Shown: positions 7,160-16,138 of the stretch, one piece after another | Layout: each line of letters begins with the position of its first letter | How positions within the stretch are numbered: the stretch's first letter is position 1 | From: a virus | Virus record (IMG/VR): IMGVR_UViG_3300035698_011058 | Location: 1-28,236 of that record | Reading direction: 5' to 3' (one strand) | DNA: 28,236 nt | The notes under the pieces: model-generated | Database searches by the model: none | The model's input: only the letters and a program-made list of their open reading frames with translations | Told to the model about the DNA's origin: nothing | Program-made: the position numbers and the translations under genes

Positions 7160-7453
7160 CTATTCTCCGCAATAATCACTCCTTAACCTAATGCTTTCTT
7201 TCATCCAAGGCGTGATTTCAATTGCCCAAGCGTTTTTATGAAACCCTGTGAACTCCTCGCAGTAATCTAGATCCATTTCATAGACTTCACCAATCCGCTT
7301 TGCATTATATACATCATATTCATGACAAAAGCATGACTGAAAGTGAAAACTGATAGTACACCGCTCTTGAGGTTCAATTCTTGGTATCATTTTGCAATGC
7401 ATTGATTTACAACTACACATCGCCAATATTAGAAATATAAGCATCTTTGTCAT
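7160..7453 (-). CDS. cysteine-rich secreted or lipoprotein-like protein of the lysis region (outer-spanin candidate)
   Basis: A 97-residue protein beginning MTKMLIFLILAMCSCKSM: a short basic start, a hydrophobic core, then cysteines at 13 and 15 that only partly fit a lipobox. The mature part holds several more cysteines (CTISFHFQSCFCHEYD, YCEEF). Its start lies 41 nt inside the preceding gene and its stop abuts the start of the M15-like gene. Small cysteine-containing exported proteins beside an endolysin are often outer-membrane spanins, but the Pro-rich character of Rz1 is absent. Function is inferred from context. Confidence 0.55.
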   Translation of the reverse strand: MTKMLIFLILAMCSCKSMHCKMIPRIEPQERCTISFHFQSCFCHEYDVYNAKRIGEVYEMDLDYCEEFTGFHKNAWAIEITPWMKESIRLRSDYCGE

Positions 7454-7724
7454 TATTTAATACCGCCTCATCTAGCTTAGCTATTAACACTTTCCCCTGC
7501 TCAGTATCAACAACTCTCATTCCTTTTCTTACACAATGTAGGAGCACGGGTCCAACAAACTCATCAAACAATTCTTCTATCACAAAAACAGCAAGACGGC
7601 CCTTTAGGCCGCCTGTTGCACTGACTTTTAGGATCTCTTTTAGAAGTATCGAAGTTAAAGCACTTTTACTAAAAGCCAGGATAAGATCTTTAATTTTATC
7701 CTCGTCAAGGTTAAGGTCTGACAT
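7413..7724 (-). CDS. small helical protein of the lysis region
   Basis: A 103-residue protein, mostly amphipathic helix with one moderately hydrophobic stretch (GRLAVFVIEELFDEFVGPVL). It starts within the stop of the 59-residue gene (TAATG) and overlaps the next gene by 41 nt. I do not recognise it. Position places it in the holin/endolysin block; it is not hydrophobic enough to call a holin. Confidence 0.6.
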   Translation of the reverse strand: MSDLNLDEDKIKDLILAFSKSALTSILLKEILKVSATGGLKGRLAVFVIEELFDEFVGPVLLHCVRKGMRVVDTEQGKVLIAKLDEAVLNNDKDAYISNIGDV

Positions 7725-7903
7725 TATTTTTTAGTGACTGCCTTCATAATCTTACTTATAAAATATTCAGGACTTGCCTTAAGGGCAAATTCGGCCCCTA
7801 CGCCTTTCCCCTCATACCCTAGAGTTAAAACTAATTTACCATCTACATAATCAAATTCAATATCAAATTCTTTTGAAATTTCAACTTCTGCGATAGGATT
7901 CAT
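7724..7903 (-). CDS. 59-residue hypothetical protein
   Basis: A short gene that encodes MNPIAEVEISKEFDIEFDYV followed by DGKLVLTLGYEGKGVGAEFA and a helix ending KIMKAVTKK. AAGGAG lies 7 nt before the ATG, and the start sits inside the stop of the upstream membrane peptide (ATGA) while its own stop overlaps the next start (TAATG). This coupling and the good ribosome site make it real. Beta-strands followed by one helix; function unknown. Confidence 0.65.
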   Translation of the reverse strand: MNPIAEVEISKEFDIEFDYVDGKLVLTLGYEGKGVGAEFALKASPEYFISKIMKAVTKK

Positions 7904-8043
7904 TTCTTTCTCCTTGCTAAAACTTTTATAATAGAAAATACAATCTCAAAGACACTATTAGATTTTACTTTTGGTATCTGTGCTAATATCTCAGATATGG
8001 CCAATAGTGCCGTGAGAACTAATACTACCATTTGATTACTCAT
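7900..8043 (-). CDS. 47-residue membrane peptide (holin-like, lysis region)
   Basis: Encodes MSNQMVVLVLTALLAISEIL, then AQIPKVKSNSVFEIVFSIIK and a basic end VLARRKK. The pattern 'LLAxSE.LA.IP.vKsNSVFq' is one I recall from small membrane peptides next to phage lysis genes, which are of unproven function. One N-terminal TM plus an amphipathic C-terminus fits a small holin or holin partner. Both ends are coupled by 4-nt ATGA overlaps to the genes on either side, which argues strongly for expression. Confidence 0.65.
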   Translation of the reverse strand: MSNQMVVLVLTALLAISEILAQIPKVKSNSVFEIVFSIIKVLARRKK

Positions 8044-8342
8044 TTAGTTTTTGCTCCTTTGCCCTTTCTTCGGTTTACTTTAGTCTTTTTTTGGGCAATT
8101 CTGGCCAGGGATGCTTTAATTATCTCGGGTTCTTTCTTTTTTACCTTGATTATATCAGTAAACTTTTTAGTTTCAGCTTCCGAGGTAAGCAAAACATTAT
8201 AAACTGACCGGATACTCCTTGCCTGGAAAAACTCTTCGTTGTGCTTCATTACAATCATTCCAGAAATAGGATTTAACCAGCCATCATTATGGGCAAAACC
8301 CTCTCTAACAATTACTTTTACTTTATAATATTTATCCATCAA
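8040..8342 (-). CDS. 100-residue hypothetical protein with a basic tail
   Basis: Residues 1-60 look like a small beta-containing domain (YYKVKVIVREGFAHNDGW); the last 30 residues are very Lys/Arg-rich (QKKTKVNRRKGKGAKTK), suggesting nucleic-acid or membrane contact. It overlaps its neighbours by 4 nt at each end (ATGA), linking the exported 136-residue protein to the lysis-type membrane peptide. The family is not recognised. Confidence 0.65.
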   Translation of the reverse strand: MMDKYYKVKVIVREGFAHNDGWLNPISGMIVMKHNEEFFQARSIRSVYNVLLTSEAETKKFTDIIKVKKKEPEIIKASLARIAQKKTKVNRRKGKGAKTK

Positions 8343-8749
8343 TACACCTCGGTTACTGTTACAAATGCGCTTGCTGTAGCTTCTATTATACGAACATATG
8401 GTGTGGTAGTGTCAATCAAAAAATACTCCGTTGAGTTAGGAGGAATTAGCGCGTCATTAGTATCAGCTGCTGATATCGTTGCACCACCAAAAGAGATATG
8501 GGCCGCTTTGTCTATTGTTGTAACTCTGATAACTTTTGATTCCGCATATTTTTTTGTTTTACCTGCAAATGGATCAGTAGATGCTACTGGGGCCAGTTTG
8601 TAAGTGACCGATGGGGCACCTAATGCAAAGATGCTCATCGTGTCGTTGTTTGGCCATGTACCCATTCTTACATTTCTAGTTGTGTTGGGGATGATAGCGA
8701 ATAGATTAAATGATGCTAAAAAGATAGCTATAGCTATTAGTTTTTTCAT
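8339..8749 (-). CDS. small exported beta-rich protein (virion-type)
   Basis: A 136-residue protein starting with a clear Sec signal, MKKLIAIAIFLASFNLFA, after which the mature chain begins IIPN. The remainder is beta-rich (SKVIRVTTIDKAAHISFGGA; ALIPPNSTEYFLIDTTTPYV) and resembles short beta-sandwich phage proteins ('..aayI.fG...lip.g..e.f') that decorate heads or tails. It has no cysteine. Its start overlaps the end of the large ejection protein by 4 nt, so it belongs to the morphogenesis run. An export signal on such a gene is unusual. Structural role is inferred. Confidence 0.65.
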   Translation of the reverse strand: MKKLIAIAIFLASFNLFAIIPNTTRNVRMGTWPNNDTMSIFALGAPSVTYKLAPVASTDPFAGKTKKYAESKVIRVTTIDKAAHISFGGATISAADTNDALIPPNSTEYFLIDTTTPYVRIIEATASAFVTVTEVY

Positions 8750-10671
8750 TTCTTTTTCTCCTCTCTTCTGGAAGTATCACGTTTTGATTCTTGGAATATT
8801 GATTGGAATGCTGGCCTTACCAATTTAGATGGCACCTTAACTGCCTTGGCTGCGGCCTTTGCTGTCTGTCTAACTGCCTGAGCGCCTAGCCCTCCTATTG
8901 CAAAGTTAAAAGGGTGTGTCATTATCTGAGTTATAGCAGTCCCTGATGGGTTTATAGGCTCACCGATTTGCGATAGATAAGTTAGGTTGTTTCTGAGTGT
9001 TTTAAACTGTCTCGCTCCTATTGCTTCTTTAATAACTTCGTTCTTCTTGTTGATCTCTTTTAAAACAGTCGGTGCACTAAAAGATCCCTTTGCTGTCTTC
9101 TTCTTGAAAATGTCGAAAATATATTGCTTCCCTGCATCTTCTACTGTCTTTTTATCGACGACGTTTGAAAACTTTTTTAATGATTTTGTATCTAAAAAGA
9201 TCTTATCCAATACCCTTTCAGATGCTGCCTCTTTTTTGCCCAGTAGCCCCACTGATCCAAGATCTTCTCTTTTAAGTATCTGATCACGCCACAGATCCCT
9301 GGCCTTAGTAAATTTCTTGGCAAGCTCTGGATTCTGTAGTTTTAAGAGATCCCCGGTTTCATTCTTGAACTGGTCCGAAGCTTTACTTAATAGAACGTCT
9401 GAAAACTCTCTCTTTTGACCAAAATTAATGGAGCTATCTATTGTTTTTCTAAGGGCGTCTATGGTGTTTACGTTAACGCCCTCTGTTTTGTTTAGCTCAT
9501 CAAAAACATCCCCTAGCACACCCTGGACTTTTAGCCACTGGTCTTTAGCGACACCTGTCGCTGCTGAGTAATCTTTTGGAACGATGACACCGTCTACGGC
9601 CTTGAACATGTCAAGTTCTTGTATCTTCCCTAGAAACCTACCTTTAAATGCCCTCGATGGTATCTCGAGCCGCTTGCCTTCTTTCGCTACCTCTTGGAAT
9701 AGTCTTGATGCTTCATTCTTTATTTTGGTAACAGTCGTATTGGCCACATCTTTAAGGCCCTCACCTATTACTCCCCTTTTTGTATCTAAATCTAAATCAC
9801 CGATGATGTTTTCTACTTTCAATCTGGCGAGTTTTTGTTGTTTGGACACTGCTTTGTTGATTGATCTCCCGACTATTGGTAGCTCTGCCAATGCTCTCTC
9901 TTGTTTTCCAAGGAATCCACCGGCCATTTGACCAAATGTTGGGCTTGGTAAACCTTCTTCCGCTGCAATACCTGCTAGTTTTTGACCACCCTCTGATAGT
10001 ACCTTTGGTGCAAGTGCTCTAAAGCCTTTGCCTATAAGTTGACCACCACCCTCGCCAGCGCCACTTAAAAGCCCGGCCAAAGCTATCTCTTTTGCTCTCT
10101 CGCCACCTGATGCTACTTGTGGTATCCCGCCTTGGGCCGCAAGCAATTGTCTTGCTCCTGATCCCACGGCACCACCTAGTGCGGCACCTCCTATCGCCCC
10201 TGGTACATTCCCTAAAGCTGCCCCGGCTATGCCGCCTAAAGCACCCCCTGCCAACTCTGGTAATGCGCCAGCAAACTCTGCAACATCGGCCTCGCTAAAG
10301 CCTGGTGCATTTACTGGTCTTATTTGACCGTCTTGCAAAACGCTATAATCGCCAGCTTCATCCTTAAAGACGTTACCCTCTCCAAATTGTTGGATAAGCG
10401 CAGCTTCTCTATTTGCTAGCAATGGTTCAGTTGAAAATGCAAGCCTTTGTGTCACACCTAAAGAGGCCTCTGGTATCTCTGGTATTGGTGCTAACTCTTG
10501 GGCGACTCTTGCCTGTTCTTCTGCGACAGCTTGGTTTAACTGTTCTTCTGATAGAGCGTCTAATTGTATATTTGAAACACTCGGCGGTGCCTGGGTTGGG
10601 GCTTCTTGTGCCTGTAAACCAGTAACCGCTTGGTTAAGTTGCTCGTCTGACAATTGATTCAAGTCAACCAT
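8746..10671 (-). CDS. large ejection / internal virion protein
   Basis: A 641-residue protein, third of three consecutive ejection-type genes. The N-terminus carries a duplicated motif (LNQLSDEQLNQAV and LDALSEEQLNQAV). Residues of about 130-185 form a Gly/Ala-rich hydrophobic block (PELAGGALGGIAGAALGNVP), as in internal proteins that enter the host envelope with the DNA. The rest is long, charged and helical, ending in a basic tail (RDTSRREEKKK). I see no lytic transglycosylase motif. Location after nozzle and tail protein, and before the lysis region, is standard for the ejectosome of P22-like podoviruses. Family membership is inferred from composition and order. Confidence 0.75.
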   Translation of the reverse strand: MVDLNQLSDEQLNQAVTGLQAQEAPTQAPPSVSNIQLDALSEEQLNQAVAEEQARVAQELAPIPEIPEASLGVTQRLAFSTEPLLANREAALIQQFGEGNVFKDEAGDYSVLQDGQIRPVNAPGFSEADVAEFAGALPELAGGALGGIAGAALGNVPGAIGGAALGGAVGSGARQLLAAQGGIPQVASGGERAKEIALAGLLSGAGEGGGQLIGKGFRALAPKVLSEGGQKLAGIAAEEGLPSPTFGQMAGGFLGKQERALAELPIVGRSINKAVSKQQKLARLKVENIIGDLDLDTKRGVIGEGLKDVANTTVTKIKNEASRLFQEVAKEGKRLEIPSRAFKGRFLGKIQELDMFKAVDGVIVPKDYSAATGVAKDQWLKVQGVLGDVFDELNKTEGVNVNTIDALRKTIDSSINFGQKREFSDVLLSKASDQFKNETGDLLKLQNPELAKKFTKARDLWRDQILKREDLGSVGLLGKKEAASERVLDKIFLDTKSLKKFSNVVDKKTVEDAGKQYIFDIFKKKTAKGSFSAPTVLKEINKKNEVIKEAIGARQFKTLRNNLTYLSQIGEPINPSGTAITQIMTHPFNFAIGGLGAQAVRQTAKAAAKAVKVPSKLVRPAFQSIFQESKRDTSRREEKKK

Positions 10672-11705
10672 TAGAAACCCCTGGCCCTTAAAAAGTTAAT
10701 TTTCTCTTCCCTTGTCATTTGCTCTGGAGCGGTGCCTGCCGGTGGCCCTGCCTGCGGTGCTATCGGTCCCGCTACCGCTTGGGGGATCACATTCAATTGA
10801 GGAGATTGGTCTAGCGGTGGCTGTAGTGCAGCAGTTCCTGGTGGCAATGGCCCAGCAAATTGCTGCTCGCCTGGTCTAATTATGCCTGGGACATCTGGCA
10901 ATGGTGTATCGAAACTAACAGCGGAGGTATCGAATCCGGCCTTGGTCAAGGTGTCTACAAGCCCTCGTTGTTTAGTGACCAACAGTCTATTTACGTTGGC
11001 CAATTTGTTTTCGGCAACCTGGGGTGTGTCACCTAGTTTTGGAAACATCTTTGCGTATTTTATCTCATCTTCCTTTCTTAAAACCCCACCTTCCATGTAT
11101 CTACCAAATGCCTGTGATGTCGCTCGTATTTGTGAGTCCATTGTCTGCGCTCTGGTATCATAAGGGTTTAGCCCGGCAACTGTTCCTTTTATGGGACCGA
11201 ACACATCTTGGTTTTGGCTTATAGTGGTCTTGATATCCTCTAATAATTCCGGGATGAGAGATCCTTCATTTACATTGGTGATGTCTTTAGCACTTAGACT
11301 CTTCGGAGCATTTGATTTAATCTCCAGCTGGGCAGCAAACTTCTTCCCTTCTCTGGTCTGAATGAATGGCTTATTTAGTTCAGCTACTTCTCCCTTTAGC
11401 TTCTGTTTTTGTAGCGATTCAATCTCTCTCTTGTTGGCCCCTATCCTACCGCCGGCCTCTGCTATCACTCCAGCGATCCCAGACAAAGCCTCGGCATCTC
11501 CTTTAGTGAAGGAGTCTTGTATCTTTTGGGCATCTTCTGCGCTCAGCGGGACAGACTGTGATAACTGTTGGATAGTCTGTACACCTAGCAACGCATTTTT
11601 TCTCCTTTCCGATTCTTTTTTCGAAGCAGTTTCTTCTTGCTGCTTCCCTAGCTGTTGAAGACTCTGGAACCCCGCTAAAAGTGTCGATATACCGTCGTTG
11701 GCCAT
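10671..11705 (-). CDS. ejection / internal virion protein
   Basis: A 344-residue soluble helical protein with a Pro/Gly/Ala-rich C-terminus (GPLPPGTAALQPP...). The central segment, with GPIKGTVAGLNPYDTRAQ, then GGVLRKEDEIKYAKMFPKLGD and a helix of type NKLANVNRLLVTKQRGLVDTL, is a module I recognise from internal proteins of many podoviruses. The end EKINFLRARGF is also typical. It overlaps the next gene at the stop codon, and follows the 196-residue ejection protein. It probably forms part of the conduit ejected with the genome; the exact role is not visible. Confidence 0.75.
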   Translation of the reverse strand: MANDGISTLLAGFQSLQQLGKQQEETASKKESERRKNALLGVQTIQQLSQSVPLSAEDAQKIQDSFTKGDAEALSGIAGVIAEAGGRIGANKREIESLQKQKLKGEVAELNKPFIQTREGKKFAAQLEIKSNAPKSLSAKDITNVNEGSLIPELLEDIKTTISQNQDVFGPIKGTVAGLNPYDTRAQTMDSQIRATSQAFGRYMEGGVLRKEDEIKYAKMFPKLGDTPQVAENKLANVNRLLVTKQRGLVDTLTKAGFDTSAVSFDTPLPDVPGIIRPGEQQFAGPLPPGTAALQPPLDQSPQLNVIPQAVAGPIAPQAGPPAGTAPEQMTREEKINFLRARGF

Positions 11706-11714
11706 ATCAGCCTC

Positions 11715-12305
11715 CTATATTCTAGATTGAGTTAAAGACTGTCCAGTGCCAACGCCAAGCTGACCGCCGACCCCAGCGCCTTGTGTTCCACCTAACGATC
11801 CACCGATGCCTGCACCTGCAGCTCCTAAGATCGCCGGTAATATACCACCCTGTCTAGACCTTGCTGGCGTTGCCCCTGCTATTGTCCCTGGTTGCCCAAG
11901 CACTTGCCCTGCCGCACTTAATCTTTGCAGTTGTAATTGTCTTATTCTTTCAGGAAGGGAGAGTCTTGCTTCTTGTATCTGCTGGCCAAATTGCTGTTCT
12001 AACCCAGCTTGGTGACCTAGCCCAACTGATGTTGTGCCGAGTCCTCTTCTTGCCATAAGGTCTTGCAGTCTTCTCCTGGCGTCGTCCCTTTGCCCTGCTA
12101 GTCCTCTAGTCTCGCGCTCTACCTCTTGCCCTGCAATCTTCTCAGCAGGTGCAGATCCTAAAGATTCCAGCCCTGCCAGTTGTTGTTTCCTGGCCTCTGC
12201 CTGCACTGATAAAAGTTGACCTGGGAGCCTTTGCCCTTGTGGTGTCGTTGGCTTACCAAATAGTAGATTCTTATGACCTGTCGCAATTTTGTTAAAAATA
12301 CCCAT
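11715..12305 (-). CDS. small ejection / internal virion protein
   Basis: A 196-residue protein, strongly helical with many Gln, Arg and Leu, containing LMARRGLGTTSVGLG (about residues 83-97), a motif found in small internal virion proteins. The C-terminus is hydrophobic and Gly-rich (ILPAILGAAGAGIGGSLGG), suggesting membrane insertion on ejection, comparable in layout to P22 gp7-type proteins. It is the first of three consecutive ejection-type genes. No enzymatic motif seen. Confidence 0.75.
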   Translation of the reverse strand: MGIFNKIATGHKNLLFGKPTTPQGQRLPGQLLSVQAEARKQQLAGLESLGSAPAEKIAGQEVERETRGLAGQRDDARRRLQDLMARRGLGTTSVGLGHQAGLEQQFGQQIQEARLSLPERIRQLQLQRLSAAGQVLGQPGTIAGATPARSRQGGILPAILGAAGAGIGGSLGGTQGAGVGGQLGVGTGQSLTQSRI

Positions 12306-12314
12306 TATTATCTC

Positions 12315-13241
12315 CTAATTTTGAAAACCTACTAGCCATATCTCAAAACTGACCGCTGCACTGCTTGTTAGAAACTCTAGCTTCCCATTAGTCCCTGTCT
12401 GTACCCAAGCAGATCCAACCTCACCAGTGTTGCCTTGAATGTTAATCATTGCTGTACTGATGTCCGAGCCATCTGCGCTCATCCAATCTTCTGTATTGTT
12501 GCTAGGTCTGAAAGCTATTCTCATTGCCCCGCCCATATCAACTTTAAGGAAAACCATAGTTTGCTTACCGCCAACCCAATGGCTAATATCTAGAGTAGTC
12601 CATACTGTTGAGTTAACAGCATATGCCCTCACTGGCGTTCCAACAGGTTGCCATCCATTAGGTAGAATATCATTCTTTACCCACTGGAATACTGAGTAGG
12701 TAGCAATATGGTTATCCTTATCATTGTAAAATTTACCCATAACTTTGTTATCGCTAGTATCATAACCATTTTCGCCGGGTGCTGTTGTTAAAATAAGGGG
12801 AGTCAATGTAGAGTCATTTGATGTTGATTTAGCATAAACATAATATTCGGTGCCTGTTGCTTCTGCGCTACAACCGGTACAGCCCCATGTCGCTGCTGTA
12901 GTGGTCGCAGTCTGCATAAAGTTACCATTGATGGCCATTGTGCAATTACCGATCGAAAGGTTAGCGTTATCTGTTCTAGTAACTTTGCAACCTTCTGCAA
13001 TTCCCTCTAGGAGTACACCAAAAGCTGTTGTGTCTAAGGCATCTTTTATAATGGTACCACTTTGAATACATTCCCCATCTTGAGAGTTAGCAGCGCTGTA
13101 GACGGTATTAAGATCCACATTGTATCTACTCGCCGTGAGTCCGTCTCCAGTTACTACATCAGTTCTACTAATTGCAGTACATGCTGAGGAAACTGCTTTT
13201 GATATTAAGATCATAAAAATCAACAGTACAAAATTTCTCAT
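12315..13241 (-). CDS. exported tail-appendage protein with six cysteines
   Basis: A 308-residue protein beginning with a good Sec signal (MRNFVLLIFMILISKAVSSA, predicted cut before CTAIS). The mature part has exactly six cysteines, at ACTA, GECI, EGCK, GNCT and WGCTGC, an even number that fits disulfides formed after export. The C-terminal 120 residues (from NGWQPVGTPVRAYA) form a beta-rich domain ending EIWLVGFQN, like the terminal domains of phage appendage or fibre proteins. It lies 3 nt after the nozzle gene and before the ejection genes, where tail needles, fibres or plugs often are. Both structural and secreted roles remain possible. Confidence 0.7.
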   Translation of the reverse strand: MRNFVLLIFMILISKAVSSACTAISRTDVVTGDGLTASRYNVDLNTVYSAANSQDGECIQSGTIIKDALDTTAFGVLLEGIAEGCKVTRTDNANLSIGNCTMAINGNFMQTATTTAATWGCTGCSAEATGTEYYVYAKSTSNDSTLTPLILTTAPGENGYDTSDNKVMGKFYNDKDNHIATYSVFQWVKNDILPNGWQPVGTPVRAYAVNSTVWTTLDISHWVGGKQTMVFLKVDMGGAMRIAFRPSNNTEDWMSADGSDISTAMINIQGNTGEVGSAWVQTGTNGKLEFLTSSAAVSFEIWLVGFQN

Positions 13242-13243
13242 AA

Positions 13244-15130
13244 TTAATTCCTATTTCCATTTTTAGAAAAATCAAGCTGCGCCCTTACCAGTGCCATGTT
13301 TGCATTAACAGCTTCCTGGTAAAGACCTATCCTAATATTTTCACCTACTCTGTTAATATCAGACCTGGCAGTTACTATTTTATTTTCCTGGCCAAAGGTT
13401 GTTGTGTCGCCAAATACGAAAGTTCCTATAATGATCCCCGTGCTGTCGTCAAATGTATATGTATGTTCCTCTGAGTCTGACAGATCATCGTAATCTATCC
13501 ACACTTTGATAGTCATAGTATTTCGGGAGAAACTTCTAACTAGAAATTCCCTAAAGTTGAATGAAGCATCAAGATCATCACCGTCAAGCCAAATAGTGTG
13601 TGCATAAGCAGAAATAGTATCAATTGCGTTGTTTGAGTCGACATCCGTTCTATCCTCTTTGATAGAGTGAGTGTAAATATATCCACTAGTATCCGCTAAG
13701 AATACTGTTTCGTCATTAGCGCTATCTTCTCCGCTTGTCGCATCTACAAAGTTTAGATTAAACTCATAAGGGTAAAATCCCCCGACCTCAAACTGATAAA
13801 CATAAGCTTTTTTAAAGAATATGTTCCCACCTTCCGCTACAAATGTAATGTATTGGTCTAAAACTGGGTAATAAACAGAGAAAAAGTCGCTAAACTTGCT
13901 AGTGTTTACTTGATTTGCCCATCCAGGACGCTTAAATATATCGTCAATGTCGCCATTTGCAAGAGTAATAGGATTATCATCTTTACTAACCATAATTCCA
14001 TCAATGATTGCCCTCCACCCCTGAGTCGATAACCAAAATACTGCACCGTTTTTAACTTCTATAGTTTCATTGGATACGCAACCTATTTTCTGGTTAAGTG
14101 TTACTAGCCGAGCAAAGCCCTCTCTTTCTGAGTAAATATGTGTTGACGTTTTCTTGAATATTACTAGAAATGGATCGAGCACACTGTTGTTATAAAATCC
14201 AGTGGCCAGACCCGTAATATCACCGTCTCCTGATATGTTTAAAACTGTTTGGGTAGCAGTGTTGTCGAAAGCATCTGGTAAGTATTGCTCTGAAAACCAT
14301 ACATCGTTTTTAAAGGTGCTATTACCTGCATAGGCAAGCTTTGCATTAAACTCTGTTAGATACTTTGCCCCACCCGCTAAAGGCTTACCGTGTGTTGTTG
14401 GTGGTGTTGAGGTATTGCTAGAGTCAACCGTTATGCTATAATTTGTTGTTCCCAACGGCAATTCTGCTATAAACAACGAAGATCCTGAGTCCTTAGACAT
14501 ATATATTCGAATTTTATCGATACTAGAATTAGTTGAGTTGCTTATAATGTTTGTGACTGCTATCTCGCTATCAGGAGTAGCTACCGTAACCGCATCTGCT
14601 TTATTGCCATTATTTGTTTCGAATCCTGTTGTACTCGAATAAAAAGTGTATGAAATTTCATATTCCCCATCAGCTATAGAACCAGATGAAACAACAAGTG
14701 TAGTAGTTGGTGCTAATGGAGGATCTAGCCCCAGCTTATCGACAACAGTACCATCGTACGACAAAAGCCCGGTTGATCCAGCGGCGACAACGTGCCTATT
14801 GTTGAGCGTTAGCCCTCTATGCTTCTCTGTAGCATCTACACCGGAATACACTTCTGTCTTGGCCCCATTCTCATCTATTGAATAGAGGGAAGAACCTGCT
14901 TTTGCTATAACATATTTTTCATTATCTACATCTTTAAAAAAGCTTAGAGATTGTAATCCACTTATTGGCGTTGATATAAACCGGGAGAAACCAAATCTAG
15001 TGTCTAGACGTTCACTTGTGGCATAAACATTCCTGGCATCACTTAATTTGTTAGCCGTTTCACCGACCCTATAGCTAACAGGTATAGCAAAACTCTTCCA
15101 TTTGCCTGATGCTCTTTTAGACAACGCCAC
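13244..15130 (-). CDS. tail nozzle / hub protein (P22 gp10-like stabilisation protein)
   Basis: A 628-residue beta-rich protein immediately after the adaptor gene (adjacent stop and start). The opening KLSDARNVYATSERLDTRFG (about residues 28-47) is the typical start of podovirus nozzle proteins. Repeated beta-blades follow (LSSFF..., TGLLSYDGTVV, VFWLSTQGWRAIIDG, VFLADTSGYIYTHS), as expected for a propeller. Residues of about 145-255 form an Ig-like insertion with RIYMSKDSGSSLF that resembles the insertion in the adaptor protein. It extends the tail tube below the adaptor. It has a single cysteine, no signal peptide, and ends 3 nt before the exported tail protein. Confidence 0.85.
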   Translation of the reverse strand: MALSKRASGKWKSFAIPVSYRVGETANKLSDARNVYATSERLDTRFGFSRFISTPISGLQSLSFFKDVDNEKYVIAKAGSSLYSIDENGAKTEVYSGVDATEKHRGLTLNNRHVVAAGSTGLLSYDGTVVDKLGLDPPLAPTTTLVVSSGSIADGEYEISYTFYSSTTGFETNNGNKADAVTVATPDSEIAVTNIISNSTNSSIDKIRIYMSKDSGSSLFIAELPLGTTNYSITVDSSNTSTPPTTHGKPLAGGAKYLTEFNAKLAYAGNSTFKNDVWFSEQYLPDAFDNTATQTVLNISGDGDITGLATGFYNNSVLDPFLVIFKKTSTHIYSEREGFARLVTLNQKIGCVSNETIEVKNGAVFWLSTQGWRAIIDGIMVSKDDNPITLANGDIDDIFKRPGWANQVNTSKFSDFFSVYYPVLDQYITFVAEGGNIFFKKAYVYQFEVGGFYPYEFNLNFVDATSGEDSANDETVFLADTSGYIYTHSIKEDRTDVDSNNAIDTISAYAHTIWLDGDDLDASFNFREFLVRSFSRNTMTIKVWIDYDDLSDSEEHTYTFDDSTGIIIGTFVFGDTTTFGQENKIVTARSDINRVGENIRIGLYQEAVNANMALVRAQLDFSKNGNRN

Positions 15131-16120
15131 CTACAGCCCCCAACCATCTGAGTTACCAACAACGTCGCGAACTCTTTTAGAAAGATGCGTCGTCGATGCT
15201 GTCCTAGAAATAAAGTTAGATAGGAGTTCTTCATATTTCTGTAGTTTACGCTCTTGACCATCCCTGTCCCTATATTCATAGCCAAGAGAAATAACCCCAG
15301 CTTTCAAAACTGGCTTTAACCATTCTGGAATAGTTGGTATGCTAGTTACTACTTGATATAAATCGGTTGGCCTTCTGTAATAGTAAAAACTTAAAGTGTC
15401 AGCAGTCGATGGTTTGGGATAAAGCAAAACCTCTTCTTGAGATAATGCCGCCCAGTATTGAGGTGTACCGCTAGAAAAAGCACCTGGGAAAACTAATCTC
15501 ATTTGATCTTGATCCATATACTTTAACGTTCTATTAGTGGAAGTCTCAAAAAAGATTTCGCCATAAAGTTTTCTAATGTTGTTTGTGTCTTGAACTTCTA
15601 TTGTGCTTGTGGTGTCTGCTGTAACCGATGCTATAACAGCGGTATTATTACTTATCGTGCTGTAGTAGTAGAAAGCTCCGCCATCCTTACTTACATAAAT
15701 ACGTCTTGCCGTAACAAGAGGCTCTGCTGATACAGGAATTGCAGTAATATTGATAGTCTTGTTCACCGCTGTTGCCGTTACCGTAGCGGATACCGCACTA
15801 GCTACCGACTCATTATGTGTCGTTCCTTCATAGAAAGAAACTTTAACAGCATATGTTGATGTGTCTACTAAAGAACCACCGGAAGCGATAGTTGCCGTTG
15901 AAGCAATTGGCGCGGAAATAATCAATGTTTGGGCCTCTACACTGGCAGTTAAAACCTTTTTACCCTTAACTTTTAAGAAATCCCAATCGTGTCTAGCGCA
16001 AATATCTCGTTGAGTATCATTAAGCCAACCAAGAACCTTGGACTGAAAACCAGTGCTAGCATCACCTAGAAGAGTCGATAACTCAGTTACAAGGCTTGAG
16101 CCTGTCCACGAAACGGCCAT
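15131..16120 (-). CDS. head-tail adaptor (P22 gp4 / tail tubular protein A type) with an Ig-like insertion
   Basis: A 329-residue protein. The helical start (LVTELSTLLGDASTGFQSK, LGWLNDTQRDICARHDWDFL) and the later segment ending FYYYRRPTDLYQ with IPEWLKPVLKAGVISLGYEY match the podovirus adaptor that plugs the portal. Between them, residues of about 65-180 form an Ig/FN3-like insert with TARRIYVSKDGGAFYYYSTI. GGGGGCGG precedes the ATG. The gene sits between small virion protein and nozzle, the normal place. Insertions of this kind are known in neck proteins, and here the same module appears in the next gene. Confidence 0.85.
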   Translation of the reverse strand: MAVSWTGSSLVTELSTLLGDASTGFQSKVLGWLNDTQRDICARHDWDFLKVKGKKVLTASVEAQTLIISAPIASTATIASGGSLVDTSTYAVKVSFYEGTTHNESVASAVSATVTATAVNKTINITAIPVSAEPLVTARRIYVSKDGGAFYYYSTISNNTAVIASVTADTTSTIEVQDTNNIRKLYGEIFFETSTNRTLKYMDQDQMRLVFPGAFSSGTPQYWAALSQEEVLLYPKPSTADTLSFYYYRRPTDLYQVVTSIPTIPEWLKPVLKAGVISLGYEYRDRDGQERKLQKYEELLSNFISRTASTTHLSKRVRDVVGNSDGWGL

Positions 16121-16138
16121 ACCGCCCCCTTTATTTTA

